Positions 30,801-40,864 of a stretch of 64,000 bases of DNA are shown in pieces. Below the pieces are notes generated by a model. That model worked only from the letters and a program-made list of their open reading frames with translations, searched no databases and was not told the origin of the DNA. The DNA is taken from NCBI RefSeq assembly GCF_030551875.1, contig NZ_JAUOZU010000008.1, positions 297,757 to 361,756 of the forward strand. Reading direction: 5' to 3'. Made by a program: the position numbers and the translations under genes. The first letter of the stretch is position 1, and every line of letters starts with the position of its first letter. The DNA comes from Fluviirhizobium alvei. Its GTDB lineage: Bacteria; Pseudomonadota; Alphaproteobacteria; Rhizobiales; Rhizobiaceae.

Positions 30801-31559
30801 TTATTCTATCGGTTTGAAAACATATTGCTTCCTTCGAAATCTTTTTAAGTTGAATTCTTTTTCTATATCATTTAAATCATCAACCAAATTCGATAAATTA
30901 TTTATCAATATCTGAAGTACAGGGTAAATAATGTAAGCGTTTCTTTTGTCCATATCATCTATGTTGTAGGAATTTTCTTTGTTAAATCCCATTAAATCTA
31001 AAATTTGTCTTGATCCTCTCTCTACTAAATCAATCAAAAACAACGTTTCTCCGTATAGATGAATTTTCCCCATTTTAAATGACTCGCTTTCAAATATATA
31101 AATCATCTCAAACAGTGGGTCGCTAATTTCTTCGCAATAACTATATATAATCCCTTCAATTCCTTCGAAGTTATTTTCCATTTTTAGGTATATGTTCTTT
31201 AGCTCTCTCAGAGATGAAGAAAATCTCGGGAGGCTTGGGTTTATCGCTCTCGCAACCTGCAAATGTTCGCCTCTCAGGCTTAACTCGATTAGTTGATCAT
31301 GTCGCTTTTGATTAACTTCATCACTTTTTCTCATTTGCCCAATTGTAAGGATCGCTGCAAAAATGGCTAATACCCCGCCAATTAAAGTTTGATATTTATT
31401 TAAAAATTCAATCCAGGGGAATAATTCTTTGCTAGAAACAAAAGGAACAACAAAAAAACAAATAAAAGAAACGGAGAGTGCAATAAATATTGCAGTTTCG
31501 GACGAAAACTCCTTTTGATCATCTTTTGTGAATTTTTCTGGATCAAAATCTTCTGGCAT
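30801..31559 (-). CDS. Low-GC orphan membrane protein of unknown function
   Basis: 252 residues. Two membrane spans at about 25-43 and 57-74 precede a cytoplasmic helical domain of about 175 residues rich in Asn, Lys, Glu and Ile. Codons are strongly A+T-biased, unlike every other gene in the window. No family is recognised. The N-terminus (MPEDFDPEKFTKDDQ) is acidic. The gene is flanked by A+T-rich non-coding DNA on both sides, so recent transfer is likely. Its unbroken length over such A+T-rich DNA supports it being real. Confidence 0.68.
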   Translation of the reverse strand: MPEDFDPEKFTKDDQKEFSSETAIFIALSVSFICFFVVPFVSSKELFPWIEFLNKYQTLIGGVLAIFAAILTIGQMRKSDEVNQKRHDQLIELSLRGEHLQVARAINPSLPRFSSSLRELKNIYLKMENNFEGIEGIIYSYCEEISDPLFEMIYIFESESFKMGKIHLYGETLFLIDLVERGSRQILDLMGFNKENSYNIDDMDKRNAYIIYPVLQILINNLSNLVDDLNDIEKEFNLKRFRRKQYVFKPIE

Positions 31560-31740
31560 AGAAAAACCCTCGTGATGTTATGTGGAAATAGCAACTATTT
31601 ATATTTAACGCCACGAAATTTTTTAAAAAGAGAACCTAAAAAGAAAACCTAATACCTAGCATATTGAGTGCCCCGCCTTTTGTGAATTACAATGCGTTGC
31701 TCTAAATAGATTGAAGGCGAGACTCGATAGATTTTCCAAA
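31560..31740. other. A+T-rich intergenic DNA upstream of the orphan gene
   Basis: No gene is supportable. The stretch to about 31,690 is A+T-rich like the orphan gene, then composition returns abruptly to normal near the end of the glycosyltransferase gene. The same A+T-rich character is seen at 30,729-30,800. Confidence 0.5.
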
Positions 31741-32976
31741 TTAGCTCCCTCTATAAGGAGGCTTCATCAAGTCATCGATCAGCGCGAGATGAATGGCCAG
31801 AGCGTGGTCGAGCGACCAGCGTTCGATGATCGTCTGGCGCGCTTTCGCGCGCATCGCGTCGATGGCAGGACCACCCGCACGGGCAGTGCGGATCGCACCG
31901 GCCAATGCGTCGCTGTCGAAAAAATCCACCAGCAGGCCATTGTCGCCGTGGGTCACGAATTCGCGCACCGGTGCGGTGTCGGAACCGACGAAGGCGACGC
32001 CGGTCGAGAGCGACTCAAGCGCCGACCAGGAGAGCACGAAGGGTACCGTGAGATAGACATGCGCGGCAGAAATCTGCAGCACCCTCCGATAGGCCTCGTA
32101 GGCCAGGGTGCCGGTGAAATGGGTGCGGTCAGGGTCGATCCTGGCCTCAGCCATCACCGTCTCGAAATGCCGTTCGGACCCATGGGTCGGCCCGTAAAAG
32201 GCGGTGCGGCTGCCGACGATGATCGCTTCCAGTGAAGGATCTTCCGCCTGCAGCTGGCCAAGCGCCGCGATGAACCGGCCAAAGCCGCGAAACGGATCGG
32301 CGCCGCGCGTGACATAGGTGACCATACGGTCGGACGAAGTCACGATCCGGCCGCCCGGCAGTTCGAAACGGGCAGTTTTATCGGGGCAGAAGAGATCGGT
32401 GTCGATCCCGTCGGGACAGACCCGGATATCGGACTGGATGGCGGCCGGAAACTGCTTTCGCTGCCATTCGGTCGGGGCAATCATCCGGTCGGCGCGGGCG
32501 AGATCGGCGAGCACGGGCCAGTTGAGAAGGCTGGTCATGATCCGCTGCTCGAAACCCTTCGCCGGGGCGAGGAACTCCGTGCTGGCAGGATCATTGTTGT
32601 AGAACCATTCGCAATATTTGACGAAGCGGGCCTTGGGAAACACATCCTGCAGGAAGGCGCCGTGGCCCCAGCCGCTGTGACTATAGACAAGATCAGGCTC
32701 GAAGCCGGAGCGGCGCAGGCCATCGGCGGCAATTGCTGCGCTGCCGGCCTCGCGGATTACCTGCTCGGTGCCATAGAGCACATGCTGTGACGGACGGTCG
32801 GCCACCACTTCGGTTCCATAGCGCACGAGTTCGACGCCGGGGATCGGAGCACTTTCCCGACCATCCCTGAGATCGCGATGAAGCGCCACGACCCGGTGTT
32901 GGCCGCTGCGGACATAATGGCGGGCGATGGAGGCGAACTGGCCGGGAAAATAGGGATGGACGAAAAGGATGTTCAT
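31741..32976 (-). CDS. Glycosyltransferase (GT-B fold, GT4-like)
   Basis: 411 residues. It begins NILFVHPYFPGQF, the usual opening of GT4 enzymes, has a central VCPDGIDTDLF element and a donor-side region with VPFVLSWSALESLSTGVAFVGSDTAPVREFV, where the glutamate of the E-x7-E-like site is Glu in SALES. It is on the opposite strand to the secretion/glycan operon and follows the small coiled-coil gene by 9 bases, so the two form a separate transcript. Confidence 0.9.
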   Translation of the reverse strand: MNILFVHPYFPGQFASIARHYVRSGQHRVVALHRDLRDGRESAPIPGVELVRYGTEVVADRPSQHVLYGTEQVIREAGSAAIAADGLRRSGFEPDLVYSHSGWGHGAFLQDVFPKARFVKYCEWFYNNDPASTEFLAPAKGFEQRIMTSLLNWPVLADLARADRMIAPTEWQRKQFPAAIQSDIRVCPDGIDTDLFCPDKTARFELPGGRIVTSSDRMVTYVTRGADPFRGFGRFIAALGQLQAEDPSLEAIIVGSRTAFYGPTHGSERHFETVMAEARIDPDRTHFTGTLAYEAYRRVLQISAAHVYLTVPFVLSWSALESLSTGVAFVGSDTAPVREFVTHGDNGLLVDFFDSDALAGAIRTARAGGPAIDAMRAKARQTIIERWSLDHALAIHLALIDDLMKPPYRGS

Positions 32977-32985
32977 CGGCGCGCC

Positions 32986-33564
32986 TCAGAACAGGCCGAA
33001 CAGCCGCTTGCGCTTTCCCGCCTTCTGCGTCTCCTCCAGGCGGCGGATCGTTTCATCGATGCGCATGACGAAGATTTCGGTGGCTTCCATTCGCGCTTCC
33101 AGTTTTGCCAGGCGCTCCTCGAGATCATCGGGAATGCTGGCCTGCGTGGCCGGACCGGCGGCATCGATATCGGCCACCTGCGCTTTCAAGCCATCAACCT
33201 CTTTCTTGAAGGCAATCAGCGCCTCGTCATAGCGGTTGGAGAAGATCGAAAAAAGCTCGTCCAGCATGCGCTCGTCATTGCTGGCGATCGGCAGCGCAAT
33301 CTCTCCGGCGCGCACCGACTGGGCAATCACCATCAGGCCGCTGAAAGAGGTGATGTTCGGTGGCATGGCGAATTCGAACGCATGGTCACCCTTGCCGACG
33401 CCAGCCTCGGGCAGATCCTTGCGCAGGATGTTGGCGACGCCGCTTGCCAGCACCTGGGTGCCGCGCATCACCCGGATGATGAGATGCTCATCCGGATTGT
33501 CGGCATTGAAGGCCCAGCCATAGATCTTGTTGTTCTTGAGCTCATCGACGCGTCCGGTCAGCAT
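32986..33564 (-). CDS. Beta-domain plus coiled-coil protein linked to glycosyltransferases
   Basis: 192 residues in two parts. Residues 1-75 form a compact beta domain with a GRVDE...YGWAFN opening, VANILRKDLPEAGVGKGDHAF and later hydrophobic strands; similar segments occur attached to bacterial polysaccharide glycosyltransferases, where they may bind sugar. From about 100 to 180 there is a coiled coil with heptads (for example LEERLAKLEARMEATE). The end is basic and finishes FGLF. Function is not known; a scaffold or length-control partner for the adjacent glycosyltransferase is a reasonable guess. Confidence 0.72.
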   Translation of the reverse strand: MLTGRVDELKNNKIYGWAFNADNPDEHLIIRVMRGTQVLASGVANILRKDLPEAGVGKGDHAFEFAMPPNITSFSGLMVIAQSVRAGEIALPIASNDERMLDELFSIFSNRYDEALIAFKKEVDGLKAQVADIDAAGPATQASIPDDLEERLAKLEARMEATEIFVMRIDETIRRLEETQKAGKRKRLFGLF

Positions 33565-33577
33565 GATGCTCTCCTGT

Positions 33578-34381
33578 TCAGAATGCGAAACGCGCCATCA
33601 CCGGCACATGGTCGGAGGGCTTGTCCCAGCCGCGGGCTTCGCGGAGAATCTCGATTGCCTCAAGATGGGGTCCAAGATCGTGGGAGGACCAGACATGGTC
33701 GAGACGGCGGCCCTTGTCGGCGGCTGACCAGTCAGCCGAGCGGTAGCTCCACCAGGTATAGAGTTTGGTGGGTTCTGGCGTGTGCTGCCGCATCAGATCG
33801 AGCCAGTTGCCCTTGCGCATCGCCTCCGTCAGCCCTTCGGTTTCTATTGGTGTATGGCTGACGATCTTGAGGAGTTGCTTGTGTGACCAGACATCATGCT
33901 CAAGGGGCGCAATGTTGAGATCGCCGACCAGGATCGAGGAACGGCCGGCCTCGGCCTCCGAATGCAGGAGCTTCATTTCCTCGACGAAATCGAGCTTGTG
34001 GCCGAATTTCGGGTTTGCCTCGCGGTCGGGCTCGTCGCCTCCGGCCGGAACATAGAAATTGTGCAGGCGAATCACCTTGCCGCCGGCTTCGAAAACCGCG
34101 GAGATATGCCGCGCATGGCCGACGCCGCAAAGATCGCGGCTATCGATCTCGGCCAGCGGCAGGCGGGAGAGAATGGCCACGCCGTTATAGCTTTTCTGGC
34201 CATGGATGGCCTGATGCACATAACCCCTCTGCGCGAAGGGCTCGGCGGGAAAGAGATCGTCCTGGCACTTGGTTTCCTGCAGGCACAGGACATCCGGTTG
34301 CTTTTCGTCGAGGAACTTTTCCACGATCGGCATGCGCAACCGTACCGAATTGATATTCCAGGTGGCCAGGCTCAACGTCAT
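33578..34381 (-). CDS. xthA: Exodeoxyribonuclease III
   Basis: 267 residues; apurinic/apyrimidinic endonuclease and 3'-5' exonuclease for base-excision repair. Catalytic motifs of the EEP fold are in place: NINSVRLR, CLQETKC, VGDLNIAP, RLDHVWSS and SDHVPV. GGAGAG lies a few bases before ATG 34381. It is the third gene of the ftsK-lolA-xthA arrangement, on the same strand. Confidence 0.95.
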   Translation of the reverse strand: MTLSLATWNINSVRLRMPIVEKFLDEKQPDVLCLQETKCQDDLFPAEPFAQRGYVHQAIHGQKSYNGVAILSRLPLAEIDSRDLCGVGHARHISAVFEAGGKVIRLHNFYVPAGGDEPDREANPKFGHKLDFVEEMKLLHSEAEAGRSSILVGDLNIAPLEHDVWSHKQLLKIVSHTPIETEGLTEAMRKGNWLDLMRQHTPEPTKLYTWWSYRSADWSAADKGRRLDHVWSSHDLGPHLEAIEILREARGWDKPSDHVPVMARFAF

Positions 34382-34493
34382 CAGGTCTCTCCGCTCTTGC
34401 GGCGGGACCTTAGCAAGTTCGTGGCGGGGGAAGAACCCGAAAACCGGTGCATGGGCAAGAATCCACCGGCGAATTGTCGCCGGTCATCCTGCC

Positions 34494-35147
34494 TCAGCGC
34501 GGGTTGGAATGCTGGTTGCGAACCTGCTCATAGGGAATTTCAAAGACGCGCTTGTCGAAGGCAAGACCGGTGCGGACATTGGTGATCATCACGGCTGTTT
34601 CCTTGCCCTGATTGTCGGTGATCGTCCATTGCCGCAACTCGTAGGTTGCCGGATCGAACAGCATGGTGATGGTCTGGTCACCGAAAATCGTCTTGTCACC
34701 AAGGGTGATGGTGATGAGATCCGGCTCTTCCTTCACCTCGCGCACCATCTTGCCCTTGAGGTCGATCTTGTCATCGAGCAGCAGGGCAAGCGGAGTCTTG
34801 GACAGCGGGTAAAGATCCCAGGTCTTGAGTTTCTGGTTGCCGAGAACCACCGATTTGCCATCGGCGATCACGCGCAGCGGCGACGGCGGATCGTAGTTGA
34901 AGCGGATCTTGCCGGGCCGTTCGAGGAAGAACTTGCCGCCGGTCTGTTCGCCACGCGGGCCGAACTGCACGAATTCGCCGGCCATCGTCTTCACCGAGGA
35001 AAAATGGTCGGCGATCTTCTGGGCAACCTGGTTGGATTGCGCCAGCACGGCGGGAACCGGAAGAGCCGCCGACAGGACGAGCGAACCGGCGCAGGCCAGA
35101 AGGTGGCGGCGGGTCATCGCGGTCTTGTTCTCAGCCAAATTGCTCAT
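34494..35147 (-). CDS. LolA-like outer membrane lipoprotein carrier protein
   Basis: 217 residues. After an export signal ending near residue 37 (AVLAQ), the mature part is a LolA-type half barrel with FVQFGPRGEQTGGKFFLERPGK-like strands followed by LNPL-independent KTWDLYPLSKTPLALLL. It would carry lipoproteins across the periplasm. The signal has TRRHLLA at 12-18, which resembles a weak Tat motif, though Sec export is also possible. AAAGGAG precedes ATG 35147. It lies between ftsK and xthA; a much longer in-frame reading that runs over ftsK is rejected. Confidence 0.85.
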   Translation of the reverse strand: MSNLAENKTAMTRRHLLACAGSLVLSAALPVPAVLAQSNQVAQKIADHFSSVKTMAGEFVQFGPRGEQTGGKFFLERPGKIRFNYDPPSPLRVIADGKSVVLGNQKLKTWDLYPLSKTPLALLLDDKIDLKGKMVREVKEEPDLITITLGDKTIFGDQTITMLFDPATYELRQWTITDNQGKETAVMITNVRTGLAFDKRVFEIPYEQVRNQHSNPR

Positions 35148-35223
35148 TCCGGTCTCCTTTTGTCTTTGCCGTCTCATGGCCTTCAAGTGGGGCGGCTTCA
35201 AGGCAATTCCAAGCCTGGGCCAC

Positions 35224-38004
35224 TCAACGGGCGAGCACATCTTCTTCCGTCGGCACGAGAATCTCGCGCTTGCCGGCATGGTTTGCCGGGCCGACAATGC
35301 CTTCCTGCTCCATGCGCTCGATGATCGATGCCGCACGGTTGTAGCCGATGCCGAGCCGGCGCTGGATGTAGGAGGTCGATGCCTTGCCGTCGCGCAGAAC
35401 CACAGCCACGGCCTGATCGTAAGGATCGTCCGATTCGGCGAGGTTGGAAGTGCCGGCCGGACCGCCGCCACCGCCTTCACCGTCCTCATCCTCGTCGGCG
35501 GTGATGGCATCGAGATATTGCGGCGAGCCCTGAGTCTTGAGGAAGGCGACCACTTCTTCGACCTCGTTGTCGGAGACAAAGGGGCCGTGGACGCGCTGGA
35601 TGCGGCCACCGCCGGCCATATAGAGCATGTCACCCATGCCGAGCAGCTGTTCGGCGCCCTGTTCGCCGAGAATGGTGCGGCTATCGATCTTCGATGTCAC
35701 CTGGAAGGATATGCGCGTCGGGAAGTTCGCCTTGATCGTACCGGTAATGACGTCGACCGACGGGCGCTGGGTGGCCATGATCACGTGAATTCCTGCCGCA
35801 CGCGCCATCTGCGCGAGGCGCTGGACAGCGCCTTCGATATCCTTGCCCGCCACCATCATCAAGTCGGCCATTTCGTCGATGATGACGACGATATAGGGCA
35901 ACGGCTGCAGGTCGAATTCTTCGGTCTCGTAGATCGCTTCGCCGGTCTGCCGGTCAAAGCCGGTCTGGACCGTGCGGGTGATCACCTCGCCCTTTTCGAG
36001 CGCCTGGTTGACGCGGGTATTGAAGCCATCGATGTTTCGGACGCCGATTTTCGACATCTTCTTGTAGCGCTCTTCCATCTCGCGGACGGTCCATTTGAGC
36101 GCGACCACTGCCTTTTTCGGGTCGGTGACGACCGGCGACAGAAGATGCGGAATGCCGTCATAGACCGAGAGTTCGAGCATTTTCGGGTCGATCATGATGA
36201 GGCGGCACTGTTCCGGCGTCATGCGATAGAGCAGGGACAGGATCATGGTGTTGATGGCGACCGATTTACCCGAACCGGTGGTGCCGGCGACGAGCAGATG
36301 CGGCATCTTGGCGAGATCGGCGATCACGGGATCGCCGCCGATCGTCTTGCCGAGCGCCACGGCCAGCTTGGCTTTCGAACCGTCGAAATCGCGCGATGCG
36401 AACATTTCGCGCAGGAACACCATTTCGCGGTTCTTGTTCGGCAGTTCGATACCGATCGCATTGCGGCCCGGCACGACGGCGACGCGGGCGGCGATCGCGC
36501 TCATCGAACGGGCGATATCATCGGCAAGGCCGATGACGCGCGAGGATTTGATGCCGGGGGCCGGCTCAAGCTCATAGAGCGTGACGACCGGGCCCGGATG
36601 GACATGCAGAATGGAGCCCTTGACGCCAAAATCGTCCAACACGCCCTCGAGAATGCGGGCATTGTGTTCGAGCGCCTCATTGCTGAGGCTCATATCCTTG
36701 GCGGCTTTCTTTGGTTCGCTCAGGAGTTCGATCGGAGGCAGGTCGAAGCCGCCGTCGCGTCGCGGTGCGGCAATGCGTTCCTGGCGCGGCGGCTCAACGG
36801 CGGCAGGTTTCGGCCGCGCAACCATGGCACCCGGGCGGGCGGGCTGCGGCATGGCGCCGGCCACGGGCGGCGGAACCGGAGCTTCGACCGGCGCACGCAA
36901 GCTCGGTGCGGGACGGCGCGGGCTGCGGATTTCCGGTTTGACCATCCAGCCGTCATCATCGTCTTCCGGCAAGATACCGGACGGAAGCGGTTCATCGATA
37001 TCGAATGGCGGATCGTCATCGAAATCGTGCGTCGCGATCGGGGGAGCGGTCACGATACGGCGTGTCGCCGGCTGCGCCGCCTGTACCGGGCGCGGATCTG
37101 CCATCACGACGGGCGCTTCGCCATCATCGATGTCGATATCGTCGTCGTAATCTTCGGTCGGCTCCTCGCTGCGAAGACCGAATTCGTCGTCATGCAGGTC
37201 GTAAGGCGCCTCGAAATGACGACTGGCGGGCTGGCGGGCCTTTATACCCGTAAGGCGGCGCAGCCGCGCCTGCGCTGAATACCATGCATGGGTCGCATAG
37301 CCGGCCACGAACGCGAAGGGAGAATCGCGTTCCTCTTCCTCCTCCGGCTCAGGCACAGCAGCCTGTGTCCGGACAGTGCGGATCGGCATCACCGGTCCTT
37401 CGCGCGGCACTTCGCGACGCGGCGGTTCGGAGGTTGCAATCAGGTTGGCGGCAAAGGCAAGCAGGCCGAGTGCGGGGACACTCAGAACAGAGCCGATAAC
37501 GATCGCGGCGATGCCTTCCGGATAGCTGCCGAGAAAAAGGGCCGGAAACTTGAGGATGAGGTCGCCGAAGACGCCGCCAAGCCCATTCGGAATCGGCCAG
37601 GTTGCCGGCGGGGCAAAGCAGGACAGGGCAGCGGAAGCCAGTACGGAGCCGGCAAACCAGCCGCCGGCACGTTGCAGCGGCCGATAGACGGGCACATTGA
37701 GGATCATCATCAGGGCCCAGGAGAATACCGGCAGCAGGGCGAGAACGGCGCCAAGGCCAAAGAACTGCATCATGAGATCGGCGAAATAGGCGCCGCCGGT
37801 GCCCAGGATGTTATCGGGTTCACGCGATGTTGCGTTGGAATAGGACGGATCGAGGACGCTCCAGGTCGAAAGCGCCGCGATTGCCAGCCCGAGAAGACCG
37901 ATCAGGCCGATCCCGAGAATCACCTTGGCCTGCCGCCACAGGAAGCTGGTCACCGTGAAGCGGACGGAATGCGCCTGATAATCCGTCGAAATGCTTCTTG
38001 CCAT
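35224..38004 (-). CDS. ftsK: DNA translocase FtsK
   Basis: 926 residues. Four membrane spans (about 25-200) anchor it at the septum; a long acidic and proline-rich linker (about 210-420) leads to the RecA-like motor with Walker A GTTGSGKS near 567-574 and Walker [11 protein letters not shown] near 702-711. The last 65 residues are the winged-helix gamma domain ([18 protein letters not shown]) that reads KOPS and activates XerCD at dif. Full length. It heads the ftsK-lolA-xthA strand. Confidence 0.96.
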   Translation of the reverse strand: MARSISTDYQAHSVRFTVTSFLWRQAKVILGIGLIGLLGLAIAALSTWSVLDPSYSNATSREPDNILGTGGAYFADLMMQFFGLGAVLALLPVFSWALMMILNVPVYRPLQRAGGWFAGSVLASAALSCFAPPATWPIPNGLGGVFGDLILKFPALFLGSYPEGIAAIVIGSVLSVPALGLLAFAANLIATSEPPRREVPREGPVMPIRTVRTQAAVPEPEEEEERDSPFAFVAGYATHAWYSAQARLRRLTGIKARQPASRHFEAPYDLHDDEFGLRSEEPTEDYDDDIDIDDGEAPVVMADPRPVQAAQPATRRIVTAPPIATHDFDDDPPFDIDEPLPSGILPEDDDDGWMVKPEIRSPRRPAPSLRAPVEAPVPPPVAGAMPQPARPGAMVARPKPAAVEPPRQERIAAPRRDGGFDLPPIELLSEPKKAAKDMSLSNEALEHNARILEGVLDDFGVKGSILHVHPGPVVTLYELEPAPGIKSSRVIGLADDIARSMSAIAARVAVVPGRNAIGIELPNKNREMVFLREMFASRDFDGSKAKLAVALGKTIGGDPVIADLAKMPHLLVAGTTGSGKSVAINTMILSLLYRMTPEQCRLIMIDPKMLELSVYDGIPHLLSPVVTDPKKAVVALKWTVREMEERYKKMSKIGVRNIDGFNTRVNQALEKGEVITRTVQTGFDRQTGEAIYETEEFDLQPLPYIVVIIDEMADLMMVAGKDIEGAVQRLAQMARAAGIHVIMATQRPSVDVITGTIKANFPTRISFQVTSKIDSRTILGEQGAEQLLGMGDMLYMAGGGRIQRVHGPFVSDNEVEEVVAFLKTQGSPQYLDAITADEDEDGEGGGGGPAGTSNLAESDDPYDQAVAVVLRDGKASTSYIQRRLGIGYNRAASIIERMEQEGIVGPANHAGKREILVPTEEDVLAR

Positions 38005-38145
38005 GTTCGTTCAACCCGCCATTCATGCTGCCGATGGTCCGCGTGGATTGCGGACATGTTGGCGGAAGATTATCGGCGAGGGGTTAAACGACGATTAACC
38101 ATGTGATGCTGATTGTTAAAATCCCGGTAAGGATGGGTCCGTCGT

Positions 38146-38982
38146 TCAGTTGCTGTCCATCCATTCAGCGATGAAGCGCGCAAAGCCTTCGGGATCTTCA
38201 TCAGGCCAGAAGTGGTTCTTGCCCGGCAATTTCCTGTGATGATCGCCGCCGATTGCCCGCATCGCCGCGGCTGCGACCAGCTGGTAGGCCAGAAGCGATT
38301 GTTCACCGGTGACGATGGTCACGGGAACTTCAAGCTTGCCCAGATCTTCCGCTGTGATGCGTGGCGGCGGCGTCTGCGACAACAAGAGTGCCATCGTATG
38401 GGCATTGTCGAGCTGGATCTTCCGGCTTTCTTCGGGTTGGGTATCGAAAAAGCCGTGGCGATTTGCCGATCCATCGACGAGCGCCTTGAGAGCACCCACA
38501 TGGTCGCCGGTTCTGTAGGCCTCGAACACGGGCCCGAACATGCTCTCGATCGATGTCTTGAAAGCATCGATCTCCTTCGGGTCGGTCATGAAGGTCTGAA
38601 AGCCGCTCTCGTAAATCAACATCGCTTTGAAAAGATCGGGACGCAACTGGGCGGCGCGCAGGGCCGCATGACCCGCATAGGACCAGGCAACAATGTGAAT
38701 GGGACCGAGCGCCTGCGCTTCGGCGATCCCGATGAGATCGCGGGCATGTGTTTCGATGCCGAAAGGATGGCTCTCCGCTTTCCAGGCGCGGGTGCCGAAA
38801 TGCCTCTGGGTATAGGTCATGGCGCGGCGGTCGGCCGACAGGATGCGGCAGTGCGGGGCAAGGGTGCGCCAGTCTCCGGCAGCCCCATGCAAGAGGAGCA
38901 CCGGTCGTCCTGCGCCGACATCGAATATCTCGAATGTCTCGCCTTCAGCGGTAACGGGGCGCATTTCCAATGGATCGGTCAT
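38146..38982 (-). CDS. Alpha/beta-fold hydrolase
   Basis: 278 residues. The oxyanion motif is LLLHGAAGD, the nucleophile elbow is AWSYAGH with Ser101, and the catalytic histidine is likely His257 in KNHFWPDE. The acid is probably in the VTGEQSLL region. The substrate cannot be predicted. It stands upstream of ftsK on the same strand, about 140 bases away. Confidence 0.85.
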   Translation of the reverse strand: MTDPLEMRPVTAEGETFEIFDVGAGRPVLLLHGAAGDWRTLAPHCRILSADRRAMTYTQRHFGTRAWKAESHPFGIETHARDLIGIAEAQALGPIHIVAWSYAGHAALRAAQLRPDLFKAMLIYESGFQTFMTDPKEIDAFKTSIESMFGPVFEAYRTGDHVGALKALVDGSANRHGFFDTQPEESRKIQLDNAHTMALLLSQTPPPRITAEDLGKLEVPVTIVTGEQSLLAYQLVAAAAMRAIGGDHHRKLPGKNHFWPDEDPEGFARFIAEWMDSN

Positions 38983-39182
38983 TGCTGTCTCGGTCGTCTT
39001 GCTTCTTCAAGTTGGCAAAGGTCAATATCAGAGGTGGTGTCCCGTTGGAAGGTTGCAAAATGAACGATGATGGAACCTAAGGCCAAGTTCTGCGTTCACA
39101 AATGAAACTTGAATGCCTAGATTAACAGGGCCGTACGGGCTTGCCGATACTGGCGGCCCACGCGTTTCAAAGGGAGACCCAA

Positions 39183-39437
39183 ATGGGTATCGAAAGCCTG
39201 CTCGTTTTTCTGATCGTCGGTGCGATTGCCGGCTGGCTCGCCGGGCAACTCGTCAAGGGTTACGGATTTGGTTTGCTGGGCAACATCGTTGTCGGCATCA
39301 TTGGCGCCTTCATCGCTGGTTGGCTGTTTCCGCGGCTCGGCTTCGGGGTTGGCGGCGGCTTTTTCTGGGCTATCCTGCATTCCACGATCGGCGCGGTGAT
39401 CCTGCTGGTCCTGCTCAGGATCATCAAACAGTCCTGA
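39183..39437 (+). CDS. GlsB/YeaQ/YmgE-type small membrane protein
   Basis: 84 residues with three membrane spans and the glycine-rich motif GxIAGWLAGQLVKGYGFGLLGN typical of transglycosylase-associated GlsB/YeaQ proteins. Often induced by stress; biochemical role unknown. GGGAG lies just before ATG 39183. Confidence 0.9.
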   Translation: MGIESLLVFLIVGAIAGWLAGQLVKGYGFGLLGNIVVGIIGAFIAGWLFPRLGFGVGGGFFWAILHSTIGAVILLVLLRIIKQS

Positions 39438-39520
39438 GGGCCAAAGTCGGCGGAAAACTCGAAATTCGGCTCTCGCAAAGACCTGAAACACGCTCTATAT
39501 AGGGCGCGACAGGAGTTTGC

Positions 39521-39949
39521 ATGGCCAGTATTGACCAAACCGACGAATGGCGCGACCGCTATTCCCCTTCGCTCGAAGCGATCGAACAGCTGGCGCGCGA
39601 AGCCTATGGGCAGCTGCCCGAGGATTTTCGTGCGCTCTGCAATGATCTCATCATCGAGATTTCCGATTTTCCATCCGACGACGTGTTCGAAGACATGGCG
39701 CTCGAAACGCCATTCGACCTTCTGGGACTTTTCGAGGGTCGCGGCGTAACCGAGCGGTTTTCGGTGGAGAATGGTGAATTGCCGAACCGGATTTCGCTCT
39801 ATCGGCGACCGATTCTCGATTATTGGGCCGAAAACGAAGAAACGCTGGGCGATATCATCACCCATGTGCTGATCCATGAGATTGGCCACCATTTCGGTCT
39901 GTCTGACGACGATATCGAAGCGATCGAGGCGCAGGCCGGCGAGGCCTGA
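39521..39949 (+). CDS. Small cytoplasmic zincin-type metallopeptidase family protein
   Basis: 142 residues, the length of the MMP/PF06262 family (possible minimal metallopeptidases). HEIGHHFGLSDDD at 119-131 gives the HExxH zinc ligands plus a downstream Asp. No signal peptide, so the protein is cytoplasmic. AGGAG lies about 7 bases before ATG 39521. Actual peptidase activity is not shown for most members. Confidence 0.88.
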   Translation: MASIDQTDEWRDRYSPSLEAIEQLAREAYGQLPEDFRALCNDLIIEISDFPSDDVFEDMALETPFDLLGLFEGRGVTERFSVENGELPNRISLYRRPILDYWAENEETLGDIITHVLIHEIGHHFGLSDDDIEAIEAQAGEA

Positions 39950-39952
39950 TCC

Positions 39953-40843
39953 TCAGATCCTTGCGGCCAGCGCCTTCAGTTCTTCGGTCAGGAAGTCCAT
40001 CACCCGTCGGATGCGGCGGCTCGTCCGCAGGTCCTGGTGGGCAGTAAGCCAGACCGGAAGGGTGGGGATCGGCAGGTCAGGCACTACCCTGACGATTCCC
40101 GGGGCGTCGGCTGCCAGATGTTGCTGCGCAAATCCGATACCGGCGCCGGCCTTGACCATTTCCCAGGCGGCCACCTCATCGTCGGTCCTGATGGAGAAGA
40201 AGGAGCGTTCGGCGGGAATGCCGAGTTCTCGCATCGCCACCAGCATTCGGTCCTCGCGGTCGTAGCCAATCACGTCGTGATGTTTCAGATCGTCAATGGT
40301 CTCGGGTCTGCCGCGCCGGGCGATGTAGCTTTGATGGGCATAGGCCCCCAACGGTATCTCGGTGATCTTGGTGGCGATCAGGTCATTCTGCAGCGGCCTC
40401 ACCATGCGTATGGCGATATCTGCGTCGCGGGCGATCAGGTTGGCGACGGCGTTGTCCGGCACCAGTTCGATTTCGATCGCGGGTTCCGCCTGCTTGAGCC
40501 GCGCCAGCATGGCAGGCAGGATGTAGATGGAGACGACCCGGCTCGCAGTAATTCGCACCGTGCCAGAGATACGCTCATCATGGCCGGCGGCCTTGAGGAG
40601 AAAGCGGTCGACCTCGTTCTTGACGGCGCGGGCCTCGTCGACGAGCGCCAGCCCGGTTTCGGTGAGCTTCATGCCACTACGACCGCGGATGAACAGGCTG
40701 GAGCCGAGCTTTTCTTCCAGCATGGAGATCTGGCGACCCAGCGCGGGCTGCGTCATCCTAAGGCTGCGCGCCGCCGCCACGAGACTGCCGGTATCTGCCA
40801 CAGCAAGGAAAGTGTTTATCTGGTTCCAATCGAGATCTGACAT
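39953..40843 (-). CDS. LysR-family transcriptional regulator
   Basis: 296 residues. Helix-turn-helix at about 18-37 (AARSLRMTQPALGRQISMLE) and an effector-binding domain of the usual size. It is divergent from an epimerase/reductase gene, and the shared 99-base gap has a palindrome over its own start and two 13-base direct repeats; this is the common layout for a LysR protein that controls its neighbour and itself. The effector is unknown. Confidence 0.93.
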   Translation of the reverse strand: MSDLDWNQINTFLAVADTGSLVAAARSLRMTQPALGRQISMLEEKLGSSLFIRGRSGMKLTETGLALVDEARAVKNEVDRFLLKAAGHDERISGTVRITASRVVSIYILPAMLARLKQAEPAIEIELVPDNAVANLIARDADIAIRMVRPLQNDLIATKITEIPLGAYAHQSYIARRGRPETIDDLKHHDVIGYDREDRMLVAMRELGIPAERSFFSIRTDDEVAAWEMVKAGAGIGFAQQHLAADAPGIVRVVPDLPIPTLPVWLTAHQDLRTSRRIRRVMDFLTEELKALAARI

Positions 40844-40859
40844 ATAAAATATTTTATAT
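40842..40859. promoter_or_regulatory. 18-bp perfect palindrome over the LysR start codon
   Basis: ATATAAAATATTTTATAT reads the same on both strands and covers the LysR start. It is well placed as the autoregulatory site, where bound protein would block its own expression. Confidence 0.55.
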
Positions 40860-40864
40860 CAAAG

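Noticed and set aside
34897..37278. 793-codon plus-strand open frame opposite ftsK
   Set aside because: Mirror of ftsK, which has the full motor and gamma domain.
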